Origin: JAIMBK01 sp040755215
GTDB lineage: Bacteria; Bacillota; Desulfotomaculia; Desulfotomaculales; Nap2-2B
Assembly: GCA_040755215.1 (NCBI GenBank)
Contig: JBFMBG010000003.1
Span: forward strand, 1 to 64,000
Direction: 5' to 3'
DNA length: 64,000 bases
Position numbers and translations under genes: made by a program. Of the stretch, positions 1-8,903 are shown one piece after another. The notes under the pieces were generated by a model. It did no database searches. It was not told the DNA's origin and saw nothing but the letters and a program-made list of their open reading frames with translations. Positions within the stretch are counted from its first letter, which is position 1; each line of letters starts with the position of its first letter.

Positions 1-2
1 TG

Positions 3-1379
3 GTGGCTGAGCTTGCTGAAAAAGGGAAGAGAACACCTTTTGTTGTCCGGGGACGCTGGCTTTTGACCTGGCGGTTAAGTCCGCCGAAAGCTCTCGTCGC
101 CGGTTTTGCCACGGTAATTTTTACCGGCGCGGCGTTGCTTTGCTTGCCTTTTGCGTCTGCTTCCGGTCAGGCTACCGGTTTTTTAACTGCCCTTTTTACG
201 GCTACCTCAGCGGTGTGTGTAACCGGTCTGGTGGTGGTCGATACGGGAACGCACTGGTCTTTTTGGGGGCAACTGATTATTTTAATTTTAATTCAGACCG
301 GCGGCCTGGGTTTTATGACCATGGCCACGTTGTTTTTTCTGCTCCTTGGCAAACGCATTGGTTTAAAAGAGCGGATGTTGATCAGGGAATCACTGAATCA
401 GATCGATGTTGCCGGTGTGGTCAGGCTGGTCAGGGCCGTCTTGATCTTTACCTTTGCCACGGAAGGGATTTTTGCCCTCATTCTGTCCTGGCGGTGGTTT
501 TATGACGTCGGATGGCCGCGTTGTTTGTGGTTCGGGCTGTTTCACAGCGTTTCGGCTTTTAACAACGCCGGTTTTGATCTTTTCGGGGATTTTCGAAGCC
601 TTACCGCCTACGTCAGTGATCCGTTAGTTGTTTTTTCCGTAACCACTTTAATTATCATCGGCGGAATTGGTTTTTCCGTAGTCATGAACATATATCAATG
701 GCGGGAAAAAAGACTTTCTCTCCATTCCCGGCTGGCCCTGCTAACGACGGCGCTTTTAATTTGCGGCGGGTTTTGCTTGTTTTTGCTTTTGGAATGGTCC
801 AATGCTTTACGGTCTCTTCCCTTACCCGGAAAATTATTGGCCGCCTATTTTCAATCGGTGACTCCCCGCACAGCCGGCTACAATACCGTCGATATCGCCG
901 GTTTGCGTTCGGCTACGCAATTTTTGCTCATTATCCTGATGTTTATCGGTGCTTCCCCTGGTTCGACGGGTGGGGGAATTAAGACGACGACCTTTGGTTT
1001 GCTGCTCATTGCGGCCTGGTCGCTGGCCAGGGGCAAGGAAGATGCGGAGGTTATGCGCCGGCGCGTGATGCCCGAGCAGGTGTATAAGGCGTTGGCTGTC
1101 TTCCTGCTGGCCATGAGCTTGGTTACTGTTACCGCCCTGATTCTCAATGTTACAGAGCAGGCAGATTTTCTCACCATCTTTTTTGAGGCTGTTTCTGCTT
1201 TCGGGACAGTGGGTTTGAGCATGGGTTTAACCCCGCACCTTACTTCCCTGGGGCGCATTCTGATTATCCTGACGATGTTTTCCGGGCGCCTGGGGCCGTT
1301 GACTTTGATTTTTGCTTTAGCGCAGCAAAAGAAAAAGACTTTGGCCAGGTATCCCGAAGAAAAAATCTTAATCGGGTAG
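3..1379 (+). CDS. ktrB: Ktr/Trk-type potassium uptake membrane subunit (KtrB-like)
   Basis: Integral-membrane K+ channel subunit of a Ktr/Trk system. About 458 residues with many hydrophobic helices. The four pore-loop repeats of the family are visible as TSAVCVTGL (about residue 70), VSAFNNAGF (about 185), VTPRTAGYN (about 290) and VSAFGTVGL (about 400), each with the selectivity-filter glycine. The length fits KtrB rather than the longer TrkH. The gene is followed 10 bases later by the RCK gating subunit ktrA, so the pair forms one transporter. The GTG at position 3 is the first visible start; because it lies at the left edge the true start may be outside the window. Confidence 0.93.
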   Translation: MAELAEKGKRTPFVVRGRWLLTWRLSPPKALVAGFATVIFTGAALLCLPFASASGQATGFLTALFTATSAVCVTGLVVVDTGTHWSFWGQLIILILIQTGGLGFMTMATLFFLLLGKRIGLKERMLIRESLNQIDVAGVVRLVRAVLIFTFATEGIFALILSWRWFYDVGWPRCLWFGLFHSVSAFNNAGFDLFGDFRSLTAYVSDPLVVFSVTTLIIIGGIGFSVVMNIYQWREKRLSLHSRLALLTTALLICGGFCLFLLLEWSNALRSLPLPGKLLAAYFQSVTPRTAGYNTVDIAGLRSATQFLLIILMFIGASPGSTGGGIKTTTFGLLLIAAWSLARGKEDAEVMRRRVMPEQVYKALAVFLLAMSLVTVTALILNVTEQADFLTIFFEAVSAFGTVGLSMGLTPHLTSLGRILIILTMFSGRLGPLTLIFALAQQKKKTLARYPEEKILIG

Positions 1380-1389
1380 GGAAAAGAGC

Positions 1390-2034
1390 ATGGAGCAGTT
1401 TGCCGTCATTGGTCTGGGACGGTTTGGCTCGAGCGTCGCCAGAACGCTTTCCCGGATGGGTTACGAGGTTCTGGCCGTGGATGTCGATGCCGATAAAGTA
1501 AATGCTATCACCGACGAGGTTACCTACGCCGTCCAGGTCGACGCCATGGAGGAAGAAGCCCTCAAATCGTTGGGCCTGCGTAATTTTGACGTGGTCGTGG
1601 TGGCGATTGGTCAAGAAATCAAAGCCAGCATTCTGGTAACGGTGATGCTCAAAGAAATGGGCGTGCCCAAAATAGTGGCCAAAGCCAATGACGAGTTGCA
1701 CGGCAGGGTTTTGCAAAAGGTGGGCGCCGATGTGGTGGTTTTTCCTGAACGCGACATGGGGGTGCGGCTGGCCCATACCCTCGTTTCCAGAAATATTTTA
1801 GATCAAATTCACCTCTCTCCGGATTACAGCATTGTCGAAGTGGTTACGCCGGCCAAATTTATTGGGAAAACCCTTGAAGAGTCGGCGCTCCGTCAGAAAT
1901 ACGGAGTGACCGTTTTGGCCATCCGCCGCGGGGAGGATATCATCATTTCACCGGGCGCCCGCCAGGTTATCCAGGAGGGGGACGTGCTGGTGGCCATCGG
2001 CCGCGACGACAGGCTAAAACAGTTGGGTGAGTGA
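1390..2034 (+). CDS. ktrA: Potassium channel gating subunit KtrA (RCK protein)
   Basis: Cytoplasmic peripheral subunit that binds nucleotide and gates KtrB. 214 residues: an N-terminal Rossmann fold opening with VIGLGRFGSSVA (GxGxxG nucleotide loop) and the acidic residue ending strand 2 (AVDVDADK), then a C-terminal TrkA_C domain from about residue 135. The length matches KtrA, with one RCK_N and one RCK_C, rather than the duplicated TrkA of proteobacteria. The ATG at 1390 follows a GGGAAAAGAG-type ribosome site and lies in the ktrB operon. c-di-AMP binding by RCK_C domains is known in the family but cannot be read from the sequence here. Confidence 0.94.
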   Translation: MEQFAVIGLGRFGSSVARTLSRMGYEVLAVDVDADKVNAITDEVTYAVQVDAMEEEALKSLGLRNFDVVVVAIGQEIKASILVTVMLKEMGVPKIVAKANDELHGRVLQKVGADVVVFPERDMGVRLAHTLVSRNILDQIHLSPDYSIVEVVTPAKFIGKTLEESALRQKYGVTVLAIRRGEDIIISPGARQVIQEGDVLVAIGRDDRLKQLGE

Positions 2035-2050
2035 ACATAAGGAGGAGCAC

Positions 2051-2848
2051 ATGCCGGTAGCCAGCCTGCAAAATCCCCAGATAAAATATATTCGCAAACT
2101 TGCCCAACGAAAGTTCCGGGAAAAGGAAAAAAAATTCCTTGTGGAAGGCAGCCTGATGGTGGCGGAGGCTTTTTCCTTCCGGTGGCCGTTAGAGCTGCTG
2201 GTTTACACCGGCGAATGGAGCGCCAGCGACGCCGGCCAGAAAATTTTAAGCATGGCTGAAGAGGTAAATTTAAGAAGCCTGCTCGTAGAAAAAGCAATTT
2301 TTAAGAAACTGACTGCGACCGATACTCCCCAGGGAGTGCTGGCGGTGGCCTGCCGGCGTGAAGAAGAACTCGCCGCTTTATTAAAGAAAAAGCCTTCGTT
2401 GTTGTTACTGGTGGACGCGGTGCAGGATCCGGGGAATCTCGGCACCATTATCCGCAGCGCCGACGCCGCCGGTGCGAACGGCGTGATTTTAACGCAAGGA
2501 ACCGTCGATCTGTATAATCCCAAAACGTTGCGGGCCACCATGGGCTCGCTGTTTCACTTACCTGTGCTCACTGCCTCCGGGGTGGACGGGGTGCTGGCGC
2601 AACTGGCAGGGGTTGGCCTGCAGTTAGTGGTTGGCGACCCGGAAGGGGAAACCCTTTTAAGCCATTGCGATTTTACCCGCCCTACGGTTCTGGTCATCGG
2701 TAACGAAGCCCGGGGGTGTTCGGAAAAAATCCTTCAAAGAGCGGACCAGATCATCCGGATACCTATGCCGGGCCGCGCCGAATCCTTAAATGTGGCGATG
2801 GCCGCGGCTATTATGCTTTACGAGGTTGTGCGCCAGAGATTCTGTTAA
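2051..2848 (+). CDS. TrmH/SpoU-family RNA 2'-O-ribose methyltransferase
   Basis: SAM-dependent ribose methyltransferase of the SPOUT (TrmH) class, probably acting on 23S rRNA, as is usual for the copy next to pheS in Firmicutes. The N-terminal substrate-binding domain (about residues 1-95) opens with SLQNPQIKYIRKL. The SPOUT motifs follow: DAVQDPGNLGTIIRSADA (motif 1), VIGNEARG (motif 2) and IPMPGRAESLNVAMA (motif 3, knotted SAM site). The reading frame is open from 2027, but ATG 2051 has an AAGGAGG site 5-6 bases upstream and begins where homologues do, so it is preferred; 265 residues. The rRNA target nucleotide cannot be inferred. Confidence 0.88.
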   Translation: MPVASLQNPQIKYIRKLAQRKFREKEKKFLVEGSLMVAEAFSFRWPLELLVYTGEWSASDAGQKILSMAEEVNLRSLLVEKAIFKKLTATDTPQGVLAVACRREEELAALLKKKPSLLLLVDAVQDPGNLGTIIRSADAAGANGVILTQGTVDLYNPKTLRATMGSLFHLPVLTASGVDGVLAQLAGVGLQLVVGDPEGETLLSHCDFTRPTVLVIGNEARGCSEKILQRADQIIRIPMPGRAESLNVAMAAAIMLYEVVRQRFC

Positions 2849-2862
2849 TTTTTAGCTTTTTC

Positions 2863-2891
2863 TTGTTTTTAAAAATAACCTGTGCTATAAT
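2863..2891 (+). promoter_or_regulatory. Sigma-A-type promoter for yqzL
   Basis: TTGTTT (2863-2868) and TATAAT (2886-2891) are separated by exactly 17 bases, immediately after the methyltransferase stop and 42 bases before the yqzL start. It may also serve pheST by read-through of the hairpin at 3107-3130. Confidence 0.65.
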
Positions 2892-2932
2892 CAGGGCAAG
2901 GTCCCCAAAAAAACAGCAAAGGTCGTGAGCAA

Positions 2933-3028
2933 ATGATTCTTTTCACCGCCGAATTTTTTTGGAGACTCTTCGAAGCCACCGGCTCCATCAAGGCCTATAT
3001 GCTCTACAAAAGGTTTGCCCTGCACTGA
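2933..3028 (+). CDS. yqzL: YqzL-family micro-protein
   Basis: A 31-residue ORF, ATG 2933 to TGA 3026-3028, too short for routine gene calling. The product starts MILFTAEFFWRLFEATGSI and ends AYMLYKRFALH. The core FFW-LF--TGSI-AY-LYK matches the YqzL-like family of tiny Firmicutes proteins of unknown function as I recall it. It sits behind its own near-consensus promoter (2863-2891) and before a terminator hairpin (3107-3130), as expected for a small monocistronic gene. The ribosome site is weak (AAGGTCGTGAG). The family call rests on remembered pattern similarity, not on a search. Confidence 0.7.
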   Translation: MILFTAEFFWRLFEATGSIKAYMLYKRFALH

Positions 3029-3106
3029 TTGCTAAGCGTACATTTTTATACGTTTTTTAAGTCAGGTGAAGGAGGACTGGCTGGCGTATTTTTGCGTCTT
3101 TAAATT

Positions 3107-3130
3107 CCGTCCCGCGGGGATGGTTTTTTT
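3107..3130 (+). terminator. Intrinsic terminator, yqzL / pheS leader
   Basis: CCGTCCC (3107-3113) pairs with GGGATGG (3117-3123) with one G-T pair and a three-base loop, followed by seven T residues. It ends 27 bases before the pheS start, so it ends the yqzL transcript and may act as an attenuator for pheST. No T-box signature (AGGGTGGNACCGCG) was seen. Confidence 0.6.
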
Positions 3131-3157
3131 ATGCTTATCTTTTTAAGGAGGTTTGGG

Positions 3158-4186
3158 TTGATCTTGGAGCAGTCATTACGGAGAATGGCCGAAGAGGCAA
3201 GGATGGCGCTGGAGAGAGCCAAAAGCCTGGAAGAGATAAACGAGATCCGCATCCGTTACCTGGGGAAAAAGGGTGAGTTAACGCGGATTTTGCGCGGGAT
3301 GGGGGCTGTCCCTCCGGACCAGCGGCCGCGCGTAGGGCAGGCTGCCAATGAAGTTCGGGAGGCGATTGAGGCGGCGATAGCGGCCCGGACTGCCGCGGTG
3401 AAAGAAAAAATCAAGCAGGTCCGCTTGATTGAGGAGGCAATCGACATTACCCTTCCGGGTACAAAATTCGGCCTCGGCCATTTGCATCCTTTGACTCAGG
3501 TCAGGCGCCAGATTGAAAATATTTTTTTGGGTCTGGGATTTGAAATTGTGGAAGGGCCGGAGGTGGAGCTGGATTATTATAACTTCGAAGCTCTCAATAT
3601 ACCAAAGGATCACCCCGCCCGGGACATGCAGGACACTTTTTTTGTCAGTGAGGAAATTCTCCTGCGAACGCATACCTCTCCCGTGCAGGTGCGCACCATG
3701 GAGCGGATGGCCGGGCGCATCCCGGTGAAAGTCATCGCGCCCGGCAAGGTTTACCGCCGCGACGACGACGCCACCCATTCGCCGATGTTTCACCAGGTAG
3801 AAGGGCTGGCCATCGACACCCGGATCACTTTTGGCGACTTAAAGGGTGTCCTGCAAACCTTTGCCGCCGAAATGTTCGGCCCATCCACGCGGACGCGCTT
3901 TCGGCCCAGCTTTTTTCCCTTTACCGAGCCCAGCGCAGAAGTGGACATTTCCTGCGTAATGTGCGGCGGCCGCGGCTGCCGCGTCTGTTCATACTCCGGG
4001 TGGCTGGAGATTCTCGGCTGCGGTTCCGTGCACCCGCGGGTTTTAGAGATGTCGGGGTACAACAGCGAGGAAGTCACCGGTTTTGCCTTTGGCATGGGGA
4101 TCGAGCGGATTACCATGTTAAAGTACGGCATTGACGACCTGCGGTTGTTTTTTGACAACGACCTGCGGTTTTTGGAGCAGTTTTAG
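3158..4186 (+). CDS. pheS: Phenylalanyl-tRNA synthetase alpha subunit
   Basis: Catalytic alpha subunit of the (alpha-beta)2 class II enzyme charging tRNA-Phe. An N-terminal coiled coil (about residues 1-85) is followed by the class II core: HPLTQVRRQIENIFLGLGF, motif 2 with GKVYRRDDDATHSPMFHQVEGL, and motif 3 GFAFGMGIERITMLKYGI. An ATG at 3131 keeps the frame open, but TTG 3158 has a perfect AAGGAGG (3145-3151) six bases upstream and gives the usual 342 residues, so it is chosen. pheT follows after 17 bases. Confidence 0.96.
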   Translation: MILEQSLRRMAEEARMALERAKSLEEINEIRIRYLGKKGELTRILRGMGAVPPDQRPRVGQAANEVREAIEAAIAARTAAVKEKIKQVRLIEEAIDITLPGTKFGLGHLHPLTQVRRQIENIFLGLGFEIVEGPEVELDYYNFEALNIPKDHPARDMQDTFFVSEEILLRTHTSPVQVRTMERMAGRIPVKVIAPGKVYRRDDDATHSPMFHQVEGLAIDTRITFGDLKGVLQTFAAEMFGPSTRTRFRPSFFPFTEPSAEVDISCVMCGGRGCRVCSYSGWLEILGCGSVHPRVLEMSGYNSEEVTGFAFGMGIERITMLKYGIDDLRLFFDNDLRFLEQF

Positions 4187-4203
4187 GAGGAGGTCTGAAG
4201 AGT

Positions 4204-6633
4204 TTGCGTGTTTCGTTGAAATGGCTGCGGGAGTTCGTGGATATTGAGGTATCGCCGGAGGAACTGGCCGAACAATTGACTCTGGCCGGGCTGGCGGTGG
4301 AAGCGATCCATTGCCCCGGTAAAGAGATTCAACAGGTATTCACCGGGCGGATCGTGAAAATAGAGCCGCACCCCAACGCCGATAAACTGGTCGTTTGCAG
4401 AGTTTCCCTGGGCGCCGGGGAGCCCTTGCAAATTGTTACCGGTGCCCCCAATGTGGCCGAAGGCCAGGTCGTCGCGCTGGCGGTGGAAGGGGCGCGCCTG
4501 AACGGCGGACTGATCATTAAGAAGGCGAAATTTAGAGGTGTGGAGTCGTCAGGGATGTTATGCTCCTGGCAGGAATTGGGGTTTGACGCCAAGTATATCC
4601 CCGCCGACCAGGTGCACGGTATAATGGTCCTGCCGCCGGACACGCCCGCAGGTATGGACGTCAAGCCGCTGCTGGGTTTGGATGACGTCATCCTGGAGCT
4701 GGAAGTCACCCCGAATAGAGGCGACTGCCTTTCCATGGCCGGTATTGCCCGCGAAGTGGCGGCAATTTTCAACCGTCCTTTCCGCTTTCCCCGGCCGCAG
4801 GTTGCCGAACTGGCCAAAAATATTGCGGGGCTGACGCAGGTGGACATTCTGAACCCCGAACTCTGCGGGCGGTACGTAGCGCGGCTGTTTACCAACGTGC
4901 GCTTACGCCCCTCGCCCTTGTGGATGCAGGAAAGATTGCGGGCGGCCGGCGTCCGCCCCATCAGCAACATAGTCGATATTACCAATTACGTGATGATGGA
5001 GCTGGGCCAGCCTTTGCACGCCTTTGATTTCGATACGTTGCGGGAAGGGCGGATTATCGTCCGGACGGCTAAAGAAGGGGAGGCCCTGGTTTCCCTGGAC
5101 GGGGTGACCAGGCAGTTGACTCGTGAGATGCTGGTGATTGCCGACACCGCCGCGCCGGTGGCCATTGCCGGCGTCATGGGCGGTCTGGAAACCGAGGTAA
5201 CGGAAAAGACCGTTAACGTTTTGCTGGAATCGGCGCACTTTAATCCCCTCAGCATACGCCGTACGTCAAAAGCGCTTGGCCTTCGGTCGGAAGCTTCCGC
5301 GCGTTTTGAAAAAGGAGTCGACCGGGAGGGCTGCCTTTTGGCGGCAGCCAGGGCCGCCCAGCTGCTCGGGCAAATTCAGGCCGGCGACGTGCTTACCGGC
5401 GTGGTTGACAATTATCCCTCACGCCGGGAGCCGGTAAAAATTCTTTTACGTCCGGCCAGGGTTAATTATGTGCTGGGGACCGAACTGGCCACGGAAGAAA
5501 TTTCCGCAACCTTAACGCGTTTGCATTTCGAAGTGAATAACGCGGGTGAAGAATTGCTGATTAATGTCCCGAGCTACCGGAATGACGTCCACCAGGAGAT
5601 CGACCTGATTGAAGAAGTGGCCAGGCTGCACGGATATAATAAGATTCCGGGAACCCTTCCCTGCGGAGTCAATACCTTAGGAATCCGGGCCAGGGAAGGA
5701 ATGATCGCGGACCGGGTAAAAGAAATCCTTGTCGGCTGCGGTCTGACGGAAGTGGTCACGTTCAGTTTTGTCAATCCCGGCGTTTTCGATCAGTTTAATT
5801 TGCCCGCCCAAAGCAAATTGCGGGAAGTGGTGAAATTACAAAACCCCTTGAGCGAAGAGCACTCCGTTATGCGCACCTGGCTTTTGCCCGGCCTGGTCGA
5901 GGTGCTGCGCAGGAATTTTAACCGCCGGGTGATGACCGGGGCGGTATTTGAGATCGGGCGGGTGTTTTACCCGCGGGCGAACGAACTGCCGGAAGAACCT
6001 CTGAAGCTGGCCGCCGCGGGCATGGGGGAAATTGCCGGCGGCTGGAATGTTCCGGGATTACCGGTCGACTACTACTTCTTGAAAGGCGTCTTAGAGACTT
6101 TACAGGCGCAAATCGGGGTCAACTTTTCCTTTACGCCCGAACGCGAACATCCGGCTTTTCACCCCGGGCGCACCGCCCGCGTCGCCAGCGGCGAAGAAGA
6201 CCTGGGGATTTTAGGCGAAATTCACCCCGACGTTCTGGAAAAGCTGGAGCTGCCCCTGCGGGTGGTGGCCTTTGAACTGGACTTCGGGAAAATAATCGCC
6301 CTTGCGCAAGAACGCAAGGAATACGAGCCCTTGCCCCGTTTTCCTGCCGTCCAAAGGGATCTCGCCCTGTTGGTTCCCAGGAATGTGCCGGCGCAGGTGG
6401 TGGGGGAAATAATTAAACAGGCCGGCGGCCCGTTGCTGCGTTCGGTAACCCTGTTTGACGTATACGAAGGAGAACAGGTGAAAAAAGGTTTCCGCAGCCT
6501 CGCCTTTTCTTTAAAATTTCTTGCCGGCGACCGGACCCTGACTGTGGAAGAGGTGGCTTCCTGCATTGAAAATATTGCTGCGGAACTGGTTCAAAAAGCC
6601 GGCGCCGAAATACGCGGGGAAAAAATTGGCTAG
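4204..6633 (+). CDS. pheT: Phenylalanyl-tRNA synthetase beta subunit
   Basis: Beta subunit partnering PheS, with editing and tRNA-binding functions. 809 residues, usual for the long bacterial form: an EMAP/tRNA-binding domain at about 40-150 (GRIVKIEPHPNADKL), B3/B4 editing domain at about 210-390, B5 at about 405-475, a catalytic-like core, and the C-terminal FDX-ACB anticodon-binding domain from about 715 (FPAVQRDLALLVPRNVPA). TTG 4204 follows an AGGAGGAGG site. Operonic with pheS. Confidence 0.97.
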   Translation: MRVSLKWLREFVDIEVSPEELAEQLTLAGLAVEAIHCPGKEIQQVFTGRIVKIEPHPNADKLVVCRVSLGAGEPLQIVTGAPNVAEGQVVALAVEGARLNGGLIIKKAKFRGVESSGMLCSWQELGFDAKYIPADQVHGIMVLPPDTPAGMDVKPLLGLDDVILELEVTPNRGDCLSMAGIAREVAAIFNRPFRFPRPQVAELAKNIAGLTQVDILNPELCGRYVARLFTNVRLRPSPLWMQERLRAAGVRPISNIVDITNYVMMELGQPLHAFDFDTLREGRIIVRTAKEGEALVSLDGVTRQLTREMLVIADTAAPVAIAGVMGGLETEVTEKTVNVLLESAHFNPLSIRRTSKALGLRSEASARFEKGVDREGCLLAAARAAQLLGQIQAGDVLTGVVDNYPSRREPVKILLRPARVNYVLGTELATEEISATLTRLHFEVNNAGEELLINVPSYRNDVHQEIDLIEEVARLHGYNKIPGTLPCGVNTLGIRAREGMIADRVKEILVGCGLTEVVTFSFVNPGVFDQFNLPAQSKLREVVKLQNPLSEEHSVMRTWLLPGLVEVLRRNFNRRVMTGAVFEIGRVFYPRANELPEEPLKLAAAGMGEIAGGWNVPGLPVDYYFLKGVLETLQAQIGVNFSFTPEREHPAFHPGRTARVASGEEDLGILGEIHPDVLEKLELPLRVVAFELDFGKIIALAQERKEYEPLPRFPAVQRDLALLVPRNVPAQVVGEIIKQAGGPLLRSVTLFDVYEGEQVKKGFRSLAFSLKFLAGDRTLTVEEVASCIENIAAELVQKAGAEIRGEKIG

Positions 6634-6693
6634 TCCGGCAGGAATTTTTCCCTTTTTGCCGAAATGCAAGTCAAAAAGCCAGGGGGAAAAATT

Positions 6694-7041
6694 ATGGAAG
6701 ATATGGGCGAACTGGAAAACCGGGTGGAAGTGGAGATTTTCGGGGAAGGATATGTGTTAAAAGGCAGCGAGCCGCCGGAATACATGCAAATGCTGGCCCA
6801 GTACGTGAACAAAAGAATGCGCCAGGTGGTGACCCGCAACCCGCGGTTGAGCACGGCCAAAGCAGCCATTCTTACCGCGTTGAATATTGCCGACGAATTA
6901 ATGAAGTTGCAGAAAGAATTTGATCAGCTGAACCGGTCGAAACAAGATGAGGACAAAAAGAAATCGCCCAAGAAACATTTCGAGAACCAGCGGGAACACG
7001 ATCTGTTTGAGGCCCAAAGGACACAGCGGGGCCATCGTTAA
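6694..7041 (+). CDS. zapA: Cell-division protein ZapA
   Basis: Small FtsZ-associated protein that bundles FtsZ filaments at the division site. ATG 6694 (115 residues) follows AGGGGG and is preferred over ATG 6664, which has no ribosome site. The N-terminal ZapA fold is visible (NRVEVEIFGEGYVLKGSEPPEYMQ, about 8-30), then a C-terminal helix or coiled coil rich in Lys and Glu. Location directly after pheT is the common clostridial arrangement. The last 20 residues look unstructured and are not a family feature. Confidence 0.85.
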   Translation: MEDMGELENRVEVEIFGEGYVLKGSEPPEYMQMLAQYVNKRMRQVVTRNPRLSTAKAAILTALNIADELMKLQKEFDQLNRSKQDEDKKKSPKKHFENQREHDLFEAQRTQRGHR

Positions 7042-7169
7042 AAAACGACCCTTCAGGGATTGTAATATCTATTCCGTTTGCCGAACCACTTTATTTATCC
7101 TGACCCCCGGTTTTGACGTATTTTTTATAAAATCGCTGTGTTCTGTGGGGCTTGCAAAGGAGCGCTTAA

Positions 7170-8903
7170 ATGCTGCAAAACTTCGAAATAGCCTGGGCTT
7201 TCCGGGAACTGGCCGATCTCCTGGAGTTTAAAGAAGAGGATTTTTTTAAAATACGCGCCTACCGCCGGGCAGCGAAAACCATTGCCGGCTTAAATGAGCC
7301 TGTCGAACTGCTTTACCGCCGGGGGGATCTGGCCGGGGTTCCGGGCATCGGTAAAAATATTCTGGCAAAAATCGGAGAAATAGTCGCCACCGGAAAAATG
7401 CGTAAGCTTGAGGAGTTGCGCGCCGAAATTCCCCCCGGCGTGCTGGAAATAATGGATTTGCCCGGAATTGGCCCCAAGCGGGCCGCTCTTTTGTATAAAC
7501 ACCTGAAAGTTGCTTCCCTGAATGATTTAGAAAAGGAAACGCGGCAGGCGCGCGTTCGGGCGGTACCCGGCCTGGGTGCCAAGACGGAACAGGACATCCT
7601 CCGGAACATCGAGATGCTGCGTTCCCGTTCGGGCAGGGTGCTGCTGGGGTTCGCCCGAGAACTCGCGCAAGAACTGGGTGAATTTTTAAAAGATTTGCCG
7701 GGAGTAAAAAGAATAGAACCCACCGGAAGTGTCCGGCGCTGGCGGGAAACCGTCGGTGACATCGATTTGCTGGCCATGACTGACGCTCCGGAGAAGTTGT
7801 TCGCTTCTTTTGCCGGCCACCCCCGGGTTAAAGAAATCCTGGTGCGGGAAGAGGATCGGATGAAGGTACTCACCTGGTGGGGGGTTGTTGTTGAGCTGCT
7901 CGCCGCCCCGGAGGAAGCATACTGGTCGACCCTCCTGTGGTCTACCGGCAGCCGGGAACATTACCGGCAACTGCAATTGCTGGCGCAGCAAAAGGGCCTG
8001 GAACTGAGCAGGGGCGGAATCAGGCGCCGGGACGGGAAATTTTTTCTGATCGAAGGGGAGGAAGATATTTACCGCCACCTCGGGCTCCCTTTTATTCCCC
8101 CGGAACTTCGCGAAAATCGGGGGGAAATCGAATTTTGTTTAAAGGCGGGCAGGCTTCCCGAGGTAGTCCGGTTAAGGGACATCAAAGGAGACCTGCACAT
8201 CCACACCAACTGGAGCGACGGGGTTAACTCCCTGGAGCAGATTATCGACTACGCCAGGAAAAAAGGGTATCGCTATATTGCCATTACGGACCACTCTCCT
8301 TCTTTAAAGATCGCCCGGGGCTTGTCCCTGGAGCAATTGAAAGAGCAACGTAAACTTATTGAAAAAATGAACGAAAAATATGATGACATCCAGATTTTCA
8401 GCGGCCTGGAAGTAGATATATTACCCCAGGGCGGTTTGGATTGTCCGCCGGAGATTTTAGCGCAACTGGATGTGGTGATTGCTTCCGTTCATACCAGCTT
8501 TCGCCAGGACCGCCGGACGATGACGGAGCGCATTTTATCGGCGGTAAAAAATGAGTATGTGGATATTATCGGTCATCTGACCGGCCGCCTGATCGGCCAG
8601 CGGGAGGCTTATTCGGTCGATGTGGAAAAAATTCTGGCGGCGGCCCGGGATTACGGTAAGTTTATGGAAATCAACTCTTCGCCCGACCGTCTGGATTTAA
8701 GCGAAGAGCACGCCCGCCTGGCAAAAGAGTACGGCCTGAAAATGGTGATCAATACAGACGCCCACGATCTGCGGCGGATGGACGAAATGCCTTACGGCGT
8801 GGCTGTGGCCCGCCGGGCCTGGCTGCACCCCGCAGATGTACTGAACACCCTGGAAATAGATGAAGTAACGAAGGTGTTTCGGAAAAAAAATGACTTATGG
8901 TGA
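7170..8903 (+). CDS. polX: PolX family DNA polymerase/3'-5' exonuclease
   Basis: Repair polymerase of family X fused to a PHP phosphoesterase, the bacterial PolX layout used in base-excision repair. 577 residues: a pol-beta-like N-terminal region with two helix-hairpin-helix motifs (VPGIGKNILAKI about 57-68, LPGIGPKRAALLY about 97-109), a nucleotidyltransferase palm with GSVRRWRETVGDIDLL (about 185-200), and a C-terminal PHP domain from about 335 with DLHIHTNWSDG, ITDHS, SVH and NTDAHD metal ligands. ATG 7170 has an AAAGGAG site. It overlaps mpg by 7 bases, so the two repair genes are probably translationally coupled. Confidence 0.95.
   Translation: MLQNFEIAWAFRELADLLEFKEEDFFKIRAYRRAAKTIAGLNEPVELLYRRGDLAGVPGIGKNILAKIGEIVATGKMRKLEELRAEIPPGVLEIMDLPGIGPKRAALLYKHLKVASLNDLEKETRQARVRAVPGLGAKTEQDILRNIEMLRSRSGRVLLGFARELAQELGEFLKDLPGVKRIEPTGSVRRWRETVGDIDLLAMTDAPEKLFASFAGHPRVKEILVREEDRMKVLTWWGVVVELLAAPEEAYWSTLLWSTGSREHYRQLQLLAQQKGLELSRGGIRRRDGKFFLIEGEEDIYRHLGLPFIPPELRENRGEIEFCLKAGRLPEVVRLRDIKGDLHIHTNWSDGVNSLEQIIDYARKKGYRYIAITDHSPSLKIARGLSLEQLKEQRKLIEKMNEKYDDIQIFSGLEVDILPQGGLDCPPEILAQLDVVIASVHTSFRQDRRTMTERILSAVKNEYVDIIGHLTGRLIGQREAYSVDVEKILAAARDYGKFMEINSSPDRLDLSEEHARLAKEYGLKMVINTDAHDLRRMDEMPYGVAVARRAWLHPADVLNTLEIDEVTKVFRKKNDLW

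Noticed and set aside
3029..3157. T-box riboswitch for pheS
   Set aside because: The expected AGGGTGGNACCGCG element is absent; only a simple terminator was found.
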